Shown: in pieces, positions 53,860 to 63,272 of the stretch | Numbering within the stretch: position 1 is the first letter of the stretch | How the letters are laid out: every line of letters begins with the position of its first letter | From: Serratia plymuthica | GTDB lineage: Bacteria; Pseudomonadota; Gammaproteobacteria; Enterobacterales; Enterobacteriaceae | Assembly (NCBI RefSeq): GCF_018336935.1 | Contig: NZ_CP068771.1 | Coordinates: 1,240,001 to 1,304,000, forward strand | Length of the DNA: 64,000 nt | Reading direction: 5' to 3' | Notes under the pieces: model-generated | The model's input: only the letters and a program-made list of their open reading frames with translations | Told to the model about the DNA's origin: nothing | Database searches by the model: none | Program-made: the position numbers and the translations under genes

Positions 53860-53870
53860 AGGAGATATCG

Positions 53871-55538
53871 ATGGAATTCGATTACATCATCATCGGTGCC
53901 GGCTCTGCCGGTAACGTATTAGCCACCCGTTTAACCGAAGACGCTGATGTCAGCGTGTTGCTGCTGGAAGCCGGCGGCCCGGATTATCGGATGGATTTCC
54001 GTACCCAAATGCCGGCCGCGCTGGCCTTCCCGCTGCAGGGCCGCCGCTACAACTGGGCCTACGAAACCGATCCTGAGCCGCACATGAACAACCGCCGTAT
54101 GGAATGCGGCCGCGGCAAAGGCCTGGGCGGTTCTTCGCTGATCAACGGCATGTGTTACATCCGCGGCAACGCGATGGATTTCGACAACTGGGCAAAAGCG
54201 CCGGGTCTGGAAAACTGGAGCTATCTGGACTGCCTGCCGTATTTCCGCAAGGCGGAAACCCGCGACATCGGCCCTAACGACTATCACGGCGGCGACGGCC
54301 CGGTCAGCGTCACTACCCCGAAAGCCGGCAACAATGAGCTGTTCCACGCGATGGTGGAAGCCGGCGTGCAGGCAGGGTACCCGCGTACCGAGGATCTGAA
54401 CGGCTATCAGCAGGAAGGCTTCGGCCCGATGGATCGCACCGTGACGCCGAAAGGCCGCCGCGCCAGCACCGCTCGCGGTTATCTGGATCAGGCGCGTTCA
54501 CGCCCAAATCTCAAAATCGTTACCCATGCGCTGACCGATCGTATCCGCTTCGACGGCAAACGCGCGGTGGGTGTTGATTACTTGCAGGGCGACGGCAATC
54601 AGATCGCCAGCGCAAGCGCGCGGCGCGAAGTGCTGCTGTGCGCTGGGGCGATTGCGTCGCCGCAAATCCTGCAACGCAGCGGCGTTGGCCCGGCGCAGCT
54701 GCTGAAAAGCCTGGATATCGATGTGGTGCAGGATCTGCCGGGCGTCGGCGAGAACCTGCAGGATCACCTGGAAATGTATCTGCAGTACGCCTGTAAAAAA
54801 CCGGTGTCGCTGTATCCGGCGCTGCAATGGTTCAACCAGCCGAAGATTGGCGCAGAGTGGCTGTTCAACGGCACCGGCATCGGCGCCAGCAACCAGTTTG
54901 AAGCCGGCGGTTTTATCCGTAGCCGCGAGGAATTCGCCTGGCCGAACATCCAATATCACTTCCTGCCGGTGGCGATTAACTATAACGGCAGCAACGCGGT
55001 GAAAGAGCACGGGTTCCAGGCTCATGTCGGGTCGATGCGCTCTCCAAGCCGTGGCCGGGTGCAGGTGAAATCGAAAGATCCGCGCCAGCATCCGAGCATC
55101 CTGTTCAACTATATGGCGACAGAGCAAGACTGGCAGGAGTTCCGCGATGCGATCCGTATTACGCGTGAAATCATGGCTCAGCCGGCGCTGGATGCGTACC
55201 GCGGTCGCGAAATCAGCCCGGGGCCGGAGGTGCAGACCGACGAGCAGTTGGACGCCTTTGTGCGCGAACATGCTGAAACCGCCTTTCACCCTTCTTGCTC
55301 ATGCAAAATGGGCGAAGACGAGATGGCGGTGGTCGACGGCCAGGGCCGGGTACACGGCATGGAAGGGTTGCGGGTGGTGGATGCGTCCATCATGCCGCTG
55401 ATCATTACCGGTAACCTGAACGCCACCACGATCATGATTGCCGAGAAGATTGCTGACAACATTCGCCAGCGTGCGCCGTTGCCACGCAGTACCGCAGAGT
55501 ATTACGTGGCGGGCGACGCCCCGGCGCGCAAGCAATAA
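53871..55538 (+). CDS. betA: choline dehydrogenase BetA
   Basis: A 555-residue GMC-family FAD oxidoreductase. The FAD fold is [17 protein letters not shown] at the N-terminus, then [14 protein letters not shown], and the C-terminal [10 protein letters not shown] with [15 protein letters not shown]. It oxidises choline to betaine aldehyde at the membrane. The start at 53871 follows AAGGAGATATCG; upstream frame lies in the repeat. Confidence 0.97.
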   Translation: MEFDYIIIGAGSAGNVLATRLTEDADVSVLLLEAGGPDYRMDFRTQMPAALAFPLQGRRYNWAYETDPEPHMNNRRMECGRGKGLGGSSLINGMCYIRGNAMDFDNWAKAPGLENWSYLDCLPYFRKAETRDIGPNDYHGGDGPVSVTTPKAGNNELFHAMVEAGVQAGYPRTEDLNGYQQEGFGPMDRTVTPKGRRASTARGYLDQARSRPNLKIVTHALTDRIRFDGKRAVGVDYLQGDGNQIASASARREVLLCAGAIASPQILQRSGVGPAQLLKSLDIDVVQDLPGVGENLQDHLEMYLQYACKKPVSLYPALQWFNQPKIGAEWLFNGTGIGASNQFEAGGFIRSREEFAWPNIQYHFLPVAINYNGSNAVKEHGFQAHVGSMRSPSRGRVQVKSKDPRQHPSILFNYMATEQDWQEFRDAIRITREIMAQPALDAYRGREISPGPEVQTDEQLDAFVREHAETAFHPSCSCKMGEDEMAVVDGQGRVHGMEGLRVVDASIMPLIITGNLNATTIMIAEKIADNIRQRAPLPRSTAEYYVAGDAPARKQ

Positions 55539-55547
55539 CCTACATGC

Positions 55548-55681
55548 CCTCTCGCCGCTGAGGGGGAGGGCCGCTGTAGCAAGCACCCCTCTCCAATGCT
55601 CTTCCCCAAGGCGAGGGGGCAATTCATACCCGTCATCTATCAAGCTGCCGCCAGGCGCCAAACTCGAAAGCTATAGGGTAC
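55548..55681. repeat. short intergenic repeats after betA
   Basis: Two elements. First, CCCTCTCGCCGCTGAGGGGGAGGG with a partly complementary CCCCTCTCC and GAGGGGGC further on (55553-55620), forming GC-rich hairpins. Second, a short form of the dispersed repeat (CATACCCGTCATCTATCAAG ... AAAGCTATAGGGTA, 55625-55681). They lie between convergent betA and the glutamate synthase-like gene and may act as terminators. Confidence 0.55.
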
Positions 55682-55684
55682 CGC

Positions 55685-57307
55685 TTAAGCCGGCAGCGAG
55701 ATCGCCTGATCGAAGCTGTTGGGCGTCGCCATGCGCCACATACGCGCATAAAAATCACTTTGGATCTCTTTTTCCAGCAATGCGCCCGGCTCCAGGTAGT
55801 AATAGATATCCGCGTAGACCTTGATTTCGGTTGAGGTGATGCGGCGTAGCATATGGTGAGACGTCAGTTGCTCCGGGCGGCTGACGCCGGCCGCGGCCAG
55901 CATTTCCGCCAGCGCTTTGACCGTATTTTGGTGGAAGTGGTAAACGCGTTCCGCTTTGTTCGGCACCACTAATGCCTTCTGGCGCAGTGGGTCCTGTGTG
56001 GCGACGCCGGTGGGGCAGTGGTTGGTGTGGCAGCTTTGCGATTGGATGCAGCCGACGGCGAACATGAAACCGCGCGCCGAGTTAACCCAATCGGCGCCCA
56101 GCACCAGCACGCTGGCGATGTCGAAGGCGCTGATGATTTTGCCGCTGGCGCCGACTTTGACCTTGTCGCGCAGCCCGCAGCCCACCAGGGTGTTGTGGAC
56201 GAACAGCAACCCTTCGCGCAGCGGCATGCCCATATAGTTGGACAACTCAAGCGGTGCGGCGCCGGTGCCGCCTTCCTTACCGTCTACTACGATAAAGTCC
56301 GGCAAAATATGGGTATGCAACATCGCCTTGGCGATGGCGACAAACTCCCACGGGTGGCCGATGCAAAGCTTGAATCCCACCGGTTTGCCGCCGGACAATT
56401 CGCGCAACTGCTGGATAAAATGCATCATTTCCACCGGCGTGCTGAAGGCGCTGTGCGAGGCTGGAGAAATGCAGTCTTCCCCTTCGGGCACGCCGCGCGT
56501 GGCGGCAATTTCCGCATCCACTTTTTTCGCCGGCAGAATGCCGCCATGGCCCGGTTTTGCGCCCTGGCTGAGTTTGATTTCAATCATTTTCACCTGCGGG
56601 CTTTTTGCCTGCTCGGCGAAGCGCTGCGGATCGAAATGGCCGTCGGCGGTGCGGCAGCCGAAATAGCCGCTGCCCAGTTCCCACACCAGATCGCCGCCGT
56701 TCTCGCGGTGATAGCGGCTGATGCTGCCCTCGCCGGTGTCATGATAGAAATTGCCTTTTGCCGCACCAAGATTGAGGGCGCGGATGGCGTTGGCCGACAG
56801 CGCGCCGAAGCTCATGGCGGAGATATTAAAGATCGAGGCGGAATAGGGCTGGCGGCAATCCGGGCCGCCGATCGCCACGCGAAAACTGGTGGGATCGGAT
56901 GCCGCTACCGGGCGCATGGAATGGCCGATGCATTCATAGCCGGTTTGATAAACGTCCAGTTGGGTACCGAAGGGTTTGTCGCCCATTTCATTTTTGGCGC
57001 GGCGGTAGACCAGCGTGCGCTGAGTACGGGAGAACGGGATCTGCGCGTTATCTTCTTCCAGTAAGTACTGGCGTATTTCCGGGCGAATAAATTCGAAGAA
57101 AAAGCGCAGGCGGCCGATGATCGGGTAGTTACGGCAGATGGCGTGGCGTTGTTGAGTCAGATCGTAAATGCCCAGTGCGCTCAGGCAACCGAAAATGATG
57201 GTCGGCAACCAAAACCAGGGCTGTTGCGGCGATAGCGCCAATGACGTCAGCGCCAGCAAGATGCTCAAAACAAAGCAGGTATAACGGCTGAATAAGGATG
57301 ATTTCAT
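55685..57307 (-). CDS. membrane-anchored glutamate synthase-like FMN protein
   Basis: A 540-residue protein. Two N-terminal hydrophobic segments (about residues 8-26 and 30-47) are followed by an FMN-binding glutamate synthase domain (about 140-500). It keeps the 3Fe-4S motif C-x5-C-x4-C (CIQSQSCHTNHC) and the FMN-site segments SAMSFGALSANAIRAL and DFIVVDGKEGGTGAAP. It lacks the amidotransferase half of GltB, so it is not a complete glutamate synthase. The function is unproven. It is transcribed alone. Confidence 0.9.
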   Translation of the reverse strand: MKSSLFSRYTCFVLSILLALTSLALSPQQPWFWLPTIIFGCLSALGIYDLTQQRHAICRNYPIIGRLRFFFEFIRPEIRQYLLEEDNAQIPFSRTQRTLVYRRAKNEMGDKPFGTQLDVYQTGYECIGHSMRPVAASDPTSFRVAIGGPDCRQPYSASIFNISAMSFGALSANAIRALNLGAAKGNFYHDTGEGSISRYHRENGGDLVWELGSGYFGCRTADGHFDPQRFAEQAKSPQVKMIEIKLSQGAKPGHGGILPAKKVDAEIAATRGVPEGEDCISPASHSAFSTPVEMMHFIQQLRELSGGKPVGFKLCIGHPWEFVAIAKAMLHTHILPDFIVVDGKEGGTGAAPLELSNYMGMPLREGLLFVHNTLVGCGLRDKVKVGASGKIISAFDIASVLVLGADWVNSARGFMFAVGCIQSQSCHTNHCPTGVATQDPLRQKALVVPNKAERVYHFHQNTVKALAEMLAAAGVSRPEQLTSHHMLRRITSTEIKVYADIYYYLEPGALLEKEIQSDFYARMWRMATPNSFDQAISLPA

Positions 57308-57480
57308 GACATCTCCTGATGTTTTTATTTAATCCACGACATGACTCGCGGGAAAATCCCGTGGGCAAATCGTAATCAATAGCCAGGAGTGTTATGTGGC
57401 TGTTACTGCTTTGTCGTTTATTGTTACATTAATTTAACCTGGCGTGATGAAGCCAGGCCGCGAGGTCGCGGCCTGAAGGG

Positions 57481-58071
57481 TTATTTACTGGCGACGAAGA
57501 TGGAGCTCATGCTGCGCAAACGCAGTTTTTTCATCGCGCTGTATTTTTGCGAGAAAATGGTTTTGGGGTGCGTGCCGCGCTTCTGGGCAATATGCAGCAG
57601 GCTGTCGCCACGCAGCAGATTGAAGATGACATCGCTTTCCGCCGGGCTGAGCTCGCGGGTTTTCTGCATTTTTATCCCGCCTGCCTCTTTGCTTTCCAAC
57701 AGGTTTTGTATTTTTTCCTGCAGCGAATAAAGTGGAATGCGGGTTGAGACCAATTCAACGGAAATACCCAGTATCGACAGCAGTTTCACTACGCGTTCAT
57801 CATCATAAAACACCAGGATCCGCGTTTTGGTGTTGTATTGCTGATGCATTGACACTAGGCTTTCAACGACGTTGACGCTTTGCTCCAGATTTCGCGAAGT
57901 AAAGATCAGCGCAATATCGTGCTTAATTATCTTTTCCGCCTTGGACCCGCCCTGCATAAAATCCGAAAACAGTCTGATATCGTACTTGCCGTAATGTTTT
58001 TTCACTAACACCGAAAGGCCGACATAGCTGTACTTACACTCACTAATAACAAGGACATTGTTTTTAGACAT
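57481..58071 (-). CDS. LuxR-type regulator near fimbrial locus
   Basis: A 196-residue protein with an N-terminal receiver-like part lacking a clear phospho-Asp site (about residues 1-125) and a C-terminal LuxR helix-turn-helix (RELSPAESDVIFNLLRGDSL and HIAQKRGTHPKTIFSQKYSA, about 140-185). The start at 58071 removes five unlikely residues. Size and place recall FimW-like fimbrial regulators. It lies 22 bases after the EAL gene, in the same direction, so they form an operon. Confidence 0.88.
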   Translation of the reverse strand: MSKNNVLVISECKYSYVGLSVLVKKHYGKYDIRLFSDFMQGGSKAEKIIKHDIALIFTSRNLEQSVNVVESLVSMHQQYNTKTRILVFYDDERVVKLLSILGISVELVSTRIPLYSLQEKIQNLLESKEAGGIKMQKTRELSPAESDVIFNLLRGDSLLHIAQKRGTHPKTIFSQKYSAMKKLRLRSMSSIFVASK

Positions 58072-58093
58072 AATGGCAGACACCAATAATGAG

Positions 58094-58810
58094 TTAAAAG
58101 TATTCAGCTGTAAGAAGCGAGTTCAAATCCTTGATGTCGGATTCCTTCCACAGCTTTCCCTGCAGTGCGTAATATGGCATTTCGTCCAGCCATTTTTTAT
58201 GGTCGGGAGTTTCAACTCCTTCGATGATTACCTTGTAATGGTTAAGGTAAAAAAAACGCAATAAAGCGCGCATTAAGCCGTCGCCGCCGGACTTTTTCAT
58301 AAAGTCCCATAACAAAAAACGGTCGAGCTTAACGAAGCGGAACTGGCTGTTATACAACGCGGAAAAACCGGCGTAACCAGAACCAAAATCATCCAGCCAA
58401 AACGAATAGCTTTTCAGCGAAGGATCGCCATGAACCCGATCTTTCACCAGTCGGGTTGAGTTCTCGCTGATTTCAAAATGAATACAATGAGTGGCGCGAA
58501 TTCTTTCTGCAAAATGGTCGTTGGCCAGCGATTTCAGAGAATGATCGTCCACATTCAATGTGGCGATAACCTGATTTTCGCGAAACCAGTGATTATATTT
58601 TTCTATCAGACTGACTTGTTCTAACAGAATCTCAATCCGGGTAGCGCTATCGGCAGAACGAAAAAATTGCTCAGGGGAAAAATGAGCATATTCGCTATTG
58701 AAAGTGAATCGGGATAAGCATTCAACGGCCAGCAATTGTCCGGATTTTCCGAACATAGGCTGAAAAACGTAATTAATTCCGTTATTTTTCGCTCTAAAAG
58801 AACTGCTCAT
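58094..58810 (-). CDS. EAL-domain cyclic-di-GMP phosphodiesterase
   Basis: A 238-residue stand-alone EAL protein. The name motif is ECL, but the catalytic set seems kept: Glu in AVECLSRF, Asn in ATLNVDD, Glu in HFEISEN, the DD pair in WLDDFGSGYAG, Lys in FVKLDRF, Glu in IIEGVET and Gln in ALQGKLW. So c-di-GMP hydrolysis is likely, though ECL and FEISE depart from consensus. It is divergent from fimA and co-transcribed with the LuxR gene; it probably tunes fimbriation. Confidence 0.9.
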   Translation of the reverse strand: MSSSFRAKNNGINYVFQPMFGKSGQLLAVECLSRFTFNSEYAHFSPEQFFRSADSATRIEILLEQVSLIEKYNHWFRENQVIATLNVDDHSLKSLANDHFAERIRATHCIHFEISENSTRLVKDRVHGDPSLKSYSFWLDDFGSGYAGFSALYNSQFRFVKLDRFLLWDFMKKSGGDGLMRALLRFFYLNHYKVIIEGVETPDHKKWLDEMPYYALQGKLWKESDIKDLNSLLTAEYF

Positions 58811-59283
58811 TCCTCAATCCCTTGATTGATATATAACTATTTGTTTTTTAACAATAAAAAAATTAAAAACACGGTGTTTATTGGTAATTATCTTATTTAT
58901 TGGCGCCGGGACGTGTCAGGTCGCTCGCAGACCATTAAACGCGCAATTTTTCGTGAAGTCCAAATGGTTTCAAAAGTAACTGAATGTAAATTTACAGGAT
59001 AATACCCTGATAATCATGAGTTAAAGTAAAATGTTGCACTACCTGGCTTTTCAAAACACAGATTATTCCTATTCAGTTAAATCGTCAACATCGATCGATA
59101 GGTATTTGTTGATAGTTTTTTCCTATCAAGAGGGGTGATATGAATGTTATAAACGATTTAACAATAAGAATGCGCCTAGTCTATATTTCGCCGGGCAATG
59201 GATTCATCGGGGCTTCATTCCTGACAAGGAGTAGCATCGTTGAATGTACTTAATAGTTGTATTAATTCATCGAGAGTCTAAAT
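58811..59283. promoter_or_regulatory. fimA/EAL divergent control region
   Basis: A 473-base AT-rich region. It contains the self-complementary ATCGATCGAT (around 59090-59100) and several A/T runs typical of H-NS-silenced fimbrial promoters. I see no pair of long inverted repeats of the fimS invertible-switch kind and no recombinase gene nearby. A 37-codon frame with a Shine-Dalgarno-like AGGGG lies at 59140-59253. Confidence 0.5.
59140..59253 (+). CDS. possible leader peptide upstream of fimA
   Basis: A 37-codon frame (begins MNVINDLTIRMRLVYISPGN) with AGGGG 4 bases before its ATG and a stop 31 bases before fimA. No family is recognised. It could be a translated leader or chance. Support is only the RBS and open frame. 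Confidence 0.22.
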   Translation: MNVINDLTIRMRLVYISPGNGFIGASFLTRSSIVECT

Positions 59284-59841
59284 ATGAAAATTTCTAAACT
59301 GTCTGCCGTATTGGCATTGGCTGTAAGCGCCGCTACCATTTCTTCTTTCTCTGCACAAGCGACTGACGGTACTATTACTTTCAACGGTAAAGTGACTGAC
59401 CAGACCTGTACTATCAGCACCCCAGGCGGTAAAGATTTCACCGTAACTCTGCCAACCGTTTCTGCTTCAACTCTGGCAACTCAGAGCGCGACTGCCGGCC
59501 GTACTCCATTTGCAATCAACCTGACCAAATGTTCTAAAGGCCAGGTAGCCACTTATTTCGAACCAGGCGCAACTGTTGATTTCAACACTGGCCGTCTGAA
59601 CAACCAGGCGCAGACTGATGCAGCGACCAACGTGCAAATTCAGTTGCTGGGCAGCAACAACCAGTTCCTGCCAATTCTGGCAGCCGGCACCAATGGCGCG
59701 CAGAATAACTCCCAGTGGGTTACCGTGGCTAACGAAGGCGATTCTGCTGACCTGAACTACTACGCTGAATATTACGCGACCAATGCTGCCGGTGCCGGTG
59801 ATGTGACTTCAAGCGTTCAGTACACCATCATTTACCAATAA
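59284..59841 (+). CDS. fimA: type 1-like fimbrial major subunit
   Basis: A 185-residue pilin. Signal peptide MKISKLSAVLALAVSAATIS, ending about SAQA, precedes TDGTITFNGKVTDQTCTIST. The Cys pair (DQTC and LTKC) forms the pilin disulfide, and the C-terminal QYTIIYQ has the penultimate-Tyr type end recognised by chaperone. The mature N-terminal beta strand is the donor strand in the fibre. It is the first gene of the fimbrial operon. Confidence 0.95.
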   Translation: MKISKLSAVLALAVSAATISSFSAQATDGTITFNGKVTDQTCTISTPGGKDFTVTLPTVSASTLATQSATAGRTPFAINLTKCSKGQVATYFEPGATVDFNTGRLNNQAQTDAATNVQIQLLGSNNQFLPILAAGTNGAQNNSQWVTVANEGDSADLNYYAEYYATNAAGAGDVTSSVQYTIIYQ

Positions 59842-59857
59842 GTCATATTCCTATTCG

Positions 59858-59885
59858 GGCGGGGGATAATACTCCCGCCGTTTTT
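59858..59885 (+). terminator. attenuator-like terminator between fimA and chaperone
   Basis: GGCGGG pairs with CCCGCC around a 10-base loop and is followed by GTTTTT. It stands 16 bases after the fimA stop, within the operon. Partial termination here would give far more major pilin than chaperone and usher. Confidence 0.8.
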
Positions 59886-59906
59886 CCCTACCGTAGTGAT
59901 AAAATA

Positions 59907-60635
59907 ATGAAAAACTCATTTAAAAAATACAGTGTATTGCTGATCGCCACGCTATTCAGCAGCAGCGTTTTTTCCAGTGTCATCATTAACGGTACTCGCA
60001 TTATTTATCCGGGAAAACAACGGGAAGTTACCGTCCAATTATCAAATAATGGAACTTCACCGGCATTGATCCAATCCTGGATTGACGAAGGCGATGCGAA
60101 AACCACGCCAGAGAACAGCAAGGCGCCGTTTATCGTTTCCCCGCCAATCAGCCGTGTTGAACCGGCTACCGGCCAGGCGCTGCGTGTTTCACTGACCACG
60201 TCAGCATTGGCACAAGATAAAGAATCCCTGTTCTGGTTGAACGTACTGGAGATCCCTCCAGCGCCGACCGGGGCAAACAGCAGCACGCCTGAAAACTTTT
60301 TACAGGTGGCTTTCCGCACCCGCGTCAAACTGCTGTATCGTCCGGCCGGCCTGACTGGCGAAGCGAACGATGCGCCTGAAAAACTGCAGTGGCGCTTTAG
60401 CGGCGCCGGCGTCAGCGTGAAAAACCCAACGCCTTATTACGTGTCGTTCACTGAAATCAATGCCGTCGTCAACCAGAAGAAAGTGCCGTTGGCGCCACAC
60501 GGCGACATGCTGGCCCCAGGCCAGGAAAAAACGTTGTCGTTTTCCGGTGACAGCTCGCGCATTGCGGACGTTGCATTTACCACTATTAACGATTTTGGCG
60601 GACGGGTGTCCCGCACTAAGAATAAGCAAAAGTAA
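59907..60635 (+). CDS. fimC: periplasmic fimbrial chaperone
   Basis: A 242-residue PapD/FimC-type chaperone with signal peptide (KYSVLLIATLFSSSVFS) and two immunoglobulin-like domains. The conserved subunit-binding segment GTRIIYPGKQREVTVQLSN (with the Arg) and the G1 strand LQVAFRTRVKLLYRP (with the Lys) are clear. It folds pilins by donor-strand complementation and delivers them to the usher. Confidence 0.95.
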   Translation: MKNSFKKYSVLLIATLFSSSVFSSVIINGTRIIYPGKQREVTVQLSNNGTSPALIQSWIDEGDAKTTPENSKAPFIVSPPISRVEPATGQALRVSLTTSALAQDKESLFWLNVLEIPPAPTGANSSTPENFLQVAFRTRVKLLYRPAGLTGEANDAPEKLQWRFSGAGVSVKNPTPYYVSFTEINAVVNQKKVPLAPHGDMLAPGQEKTLSFSGDSSRIADVAFTTINDFGGRVSRTKNKQK

Positions 60636-60713
60636 CTCTTGGAAGAGAGACTCATATCCCCGAGCGCAGGCTGTCGGCGGGGTGAGCTTAATTTGGTAAA
60701 GGAATGCTTTTAT

Positions 60714-63272
60714 ATGAAAGAGTTGCCTATTTCTGCGGCCATTAAACTGGCGCTATTTAACTGTAAATCGATTCTGCTGCTGACCGGTGGCGCGCTTTTC
60801 CTGGCTGCCCCCGGTTTTGCCCGGGCGGAAATCGTTGTCGACAGCAAAAAGCCCACCGCCCCGGTTGAAGCGTCCTTCAACAGCAGCTTCCTGATTGGCG
60901 AGGCGCAGGGCGTCGATCTTTCGCGTTTTCGCGACGGCAATCCTATTCTGGCAGGCAAATACTCACTCGACGTTTATGTTAACGGGGAGTGGAAAGGCAA
61001 GAAAAGTATCGATTTCAAAAACGTGCCGGGTAAAAACAGCGCCGACACCTGTTTTTCTTTGCTGTCGTTGGATGAGTTCGGTGTGGATACTGCGGCGTTG
61101 AGCAGCGATCCGTCGGTCAATACCGATACCTGCAAAAGCCTGCCGCAGTGGGTGCCGGAAGCTTATTATCGCCTCGATACCAGTTCGCTGCGTATGGATA
61201 TCAGTATTCCGCAGGCGTCGCTGCGCCGCAGTGCGCGCGGTTACGTTGACCCGAAATTCTGGGATCGCGGCATTACCGCCGGCAGCCTTTCGTATAATTT
61301 TAATGCCTTTAATACCCACAATTCTGCCAACGGCAGCAACGCGGATTCCACCAACGCTTATCTGACCCTGAACGCCGGGTTAAACGTGGCCGGTTGGCAG
61401 TTGCGCCACGACTCGAACGTCAACTGGCGCTCCAACGAAAGCACCCATTGGCAAAACACCGCCACTTACGCACAGCGCGCCATCCCGGCCGTGCGCGGCA
61501 TGCTGACGTTGGGGGATACCTATACCAGCGGCGACTTCTTTGATTCTATCGGTTTTCGCGGCGTGCAGGTCGCGACGGATGACCGCATGTTGCCCGACTC
61601 TCTGAACGGCTATGCGCCGGTGGTGCGTGGCGTGGCGCAGAGCAACGCGCTGGTGGAGATCCGCCAGAATAACCAGTTGATCTACCAGACTACCGTCGCC
61701 CCGGGTGAATTCGTGATTAACGATCTTTACCCTACCGGCTACGGCGGCGATTTGGACGTCACCGTCAACGAGGCCGACGGCAGCAAACGCCAGTTCAGCG
61801 TGCCTTACGCTTCGGTAGCGCAGATGTTGCGTCCGGGGATCCAGCGTTATTCCCTGACCGCCGGCCGAGTGCGCGATGATAATTTGAGCAAGGAACCCGA
61901 TATGTTCCAGGCGACTTATCAGCGCGGGTTCACCAATATCATCACCGGTTACACGGGGGCCATCGCCAGTGACGGCTATGGTGCCGTGCTGTTGGGGAGC
62001 GCGGTGGCAACGCCGATCGGCGCCTTTGCCCTGGACGTGACCCAGGCCAATACCCGTCTGAAGCAGGGCGACCAATCCGGCCAGAGCTATAAGCTCAGCT
62101 ACAGCAAGTTGATGACTGAAACCAACACCAACTTCACCATCGCCGCTTATCGCTATTCCACCTCCGGTTACCTCTCGTTGCGTGACGCCGTTTACTCGCG
62201 CGACAACGAACGCAGGAACATGAGCGCCGACGCCGTTAACCGCCAGCGCAGCGAATACCAGCTGACCCTGAATCAGGGGCTGGGCGATAACTACGGCTCT
62301 TTGTATATCACCGGTTCGGTTCGCGATTACTGGAACCGGGGCGGCAGCACCAAGCAATATCAGGTGGGCTATAACAACTACTATGGCCGCGTCACCTATG
62401 GTCTGTCCGCCATGCGCACCTCGGACATGTATAACCGCGATGAGACCCGTTATTACCTGACGCTGTCGGTTCCGTTCAGCGTCGGTTCGCAGACCCTGAG
62501 CCTGAACAGTTCTCTGGGCTATACCGATAACGGCTACGACAGCAGCCGCGTGGGTATCAACGGTTCTACCGGTGAAGATAACAACGTCAGCTACAGCGCG
62601 ACGCTGGCCAACGATCAATCCGGCGGCACCAACAGCAGCGTAAGCGGCGAATACCGCAGCCGGTTCTCGACGCTGAACGGCTCTTACAGCTACGGCAAAG
62701 ATTATCGCCAGTCATCGATCGGCGCATCGGGCAGCGTCGTGGCCCACAGCGGCGGGGTGACCATGACGCCGCAGCGCGGCCAGACCATGGTGCTGGTAGA
62801 GGCGCCGGACGCCGCCGGGGCTATCGTGACCAACTCGCCGGGCGTGCGTATCGATGACAACGGTTATGCGGTAGTGCCTTATGTGGCGCCTTATCGCATG
62901 ACCAACGTTACGCTCGATCCCAGCGGCATGTCGCGCGATGTGGAACTGGAAAGCAGCAGCCAGCAGGTTGCGCCTTATGCCGGAGCCATCGCACGGCTGG
63001 AGTTCAAGACCACCAAAGGCCAGGCGTTGATCATCCATGCCCTCGGCCCGGACGGCAACGCGTTGCCATTTGGCTCGGAAGTGCTGGATACCCGCAATCA
63101 GGTGGTGGGCATCGTGGGTCAGGGCAGCCGCATCTACTTGCGTACCGAAGCGCAAAAAGGGCTGTTGCAGGTGAAATGGGGCACGCAGCCTACGCAGCAG
63201 TGTTCTGTCAGCTACAGCGCGAAAGCGCAGGGCAATACTGACTACGAAATTATTGAGGCGAGTTGCAAATGA
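60714..63272 (+). CDS. fimD: fimbrial outer-membrane usher
   Basis: An 852-residue FimD/PapC-type usher. After the signal peptide the N-terminal chaperone-binding domain begins FNSSFLIGEAQGVDLSRF. A 24-strand barrel with plug follows (GEFVINDLYPTGYGGDLDVTV is the typical plug-border segment), then C-terminal domains and a final Cys pair (CSVSYSAKA...EASCK). The start at 60714 has AAAGGA upstream. Its stop overlaps the next start. Confidence 0.95.
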   Translation: MKELPISAAIKLALFNCKSILLLTGGALFLAAPGFARAEIVVDSKKPTAPVEASFNSSFLIGEAQGVDLSRFRDGNPILAGKYSLDVYVNGEWKGKKSIDFKNVPGKNSADTCFSLLSLDEFGVDTAALSSDPSVNTDTCKSLPQWVPEAYYRLDTSSLRMDISIPQASLRRSARGYVDPKFWDRGITAGSLSYNFNAFNTHNSANGSNADSTNAYLTLNAGLNVAGWQLRHDSNVNWRSNESTHWQNTATYAQRAIPAVRGMLTLGDTYTSGDFFDSIGFRGVQVATDDRMLPDSLNGYAPVVRGVAQSNALVEIRQNNQLIYQTTVAPGEFVINDLYPTGYGGDLDVTVNEADGSKRQFSVPYASVAQMLRPGIQRYSLTAGRVRDDNLSKEPDMFQATYQRGFTNIITGYTGAIASDGYGAVLLGSAVATPIGAFALDVTQANTRLKQGDQSGQSYKLSYSKLMTETNTNFTIAAYRYSTSGYLSLRDAVYSRDNERRNMSADAVNRQRSEYQLTLNQGLGDNYGSLYITGSVRDYWNRGGSTKQYQVGYNNYYGRVTYGLSAMRTSDMYNRDETRYYLTLSVPFSVGSQTLSLNSSLGYTDNGYDSSRVGINGSTGEDNNVSYSATLANDQSGGTNSSVSGEYRSRFSTLNGSYSYGKDYRQSSIGASGSVVAHSGGVTMTPQRGQTMVLVEAPDAAGAIVTNSPGVRIDDNGYAVVPYVAPYRMTNVTLDPSGMSRDVELESSSQQVAPYAGAIARLEFKTTKGQALIIHALGPDGNALPFGSEVLDTRNQVVGIVGQGSRIYLRTEAQKGLLQVKWGTQPTQQCSVSYSAKAQGNTDYEIIEASCK

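Noticed and set aside
58811..59283. A fimS-type invertible promoter element.
   Set aside because: No matching pair of inverted repeats flanks the promoter and no site-specific recombinase gene lies in the window.
61380..62618. A 412-codon minus-strand frame opposite the usher gene.
   Set aside because: Shadow of the usher barrel region; the Val/Ala/His-rich product has no recognisable domain.
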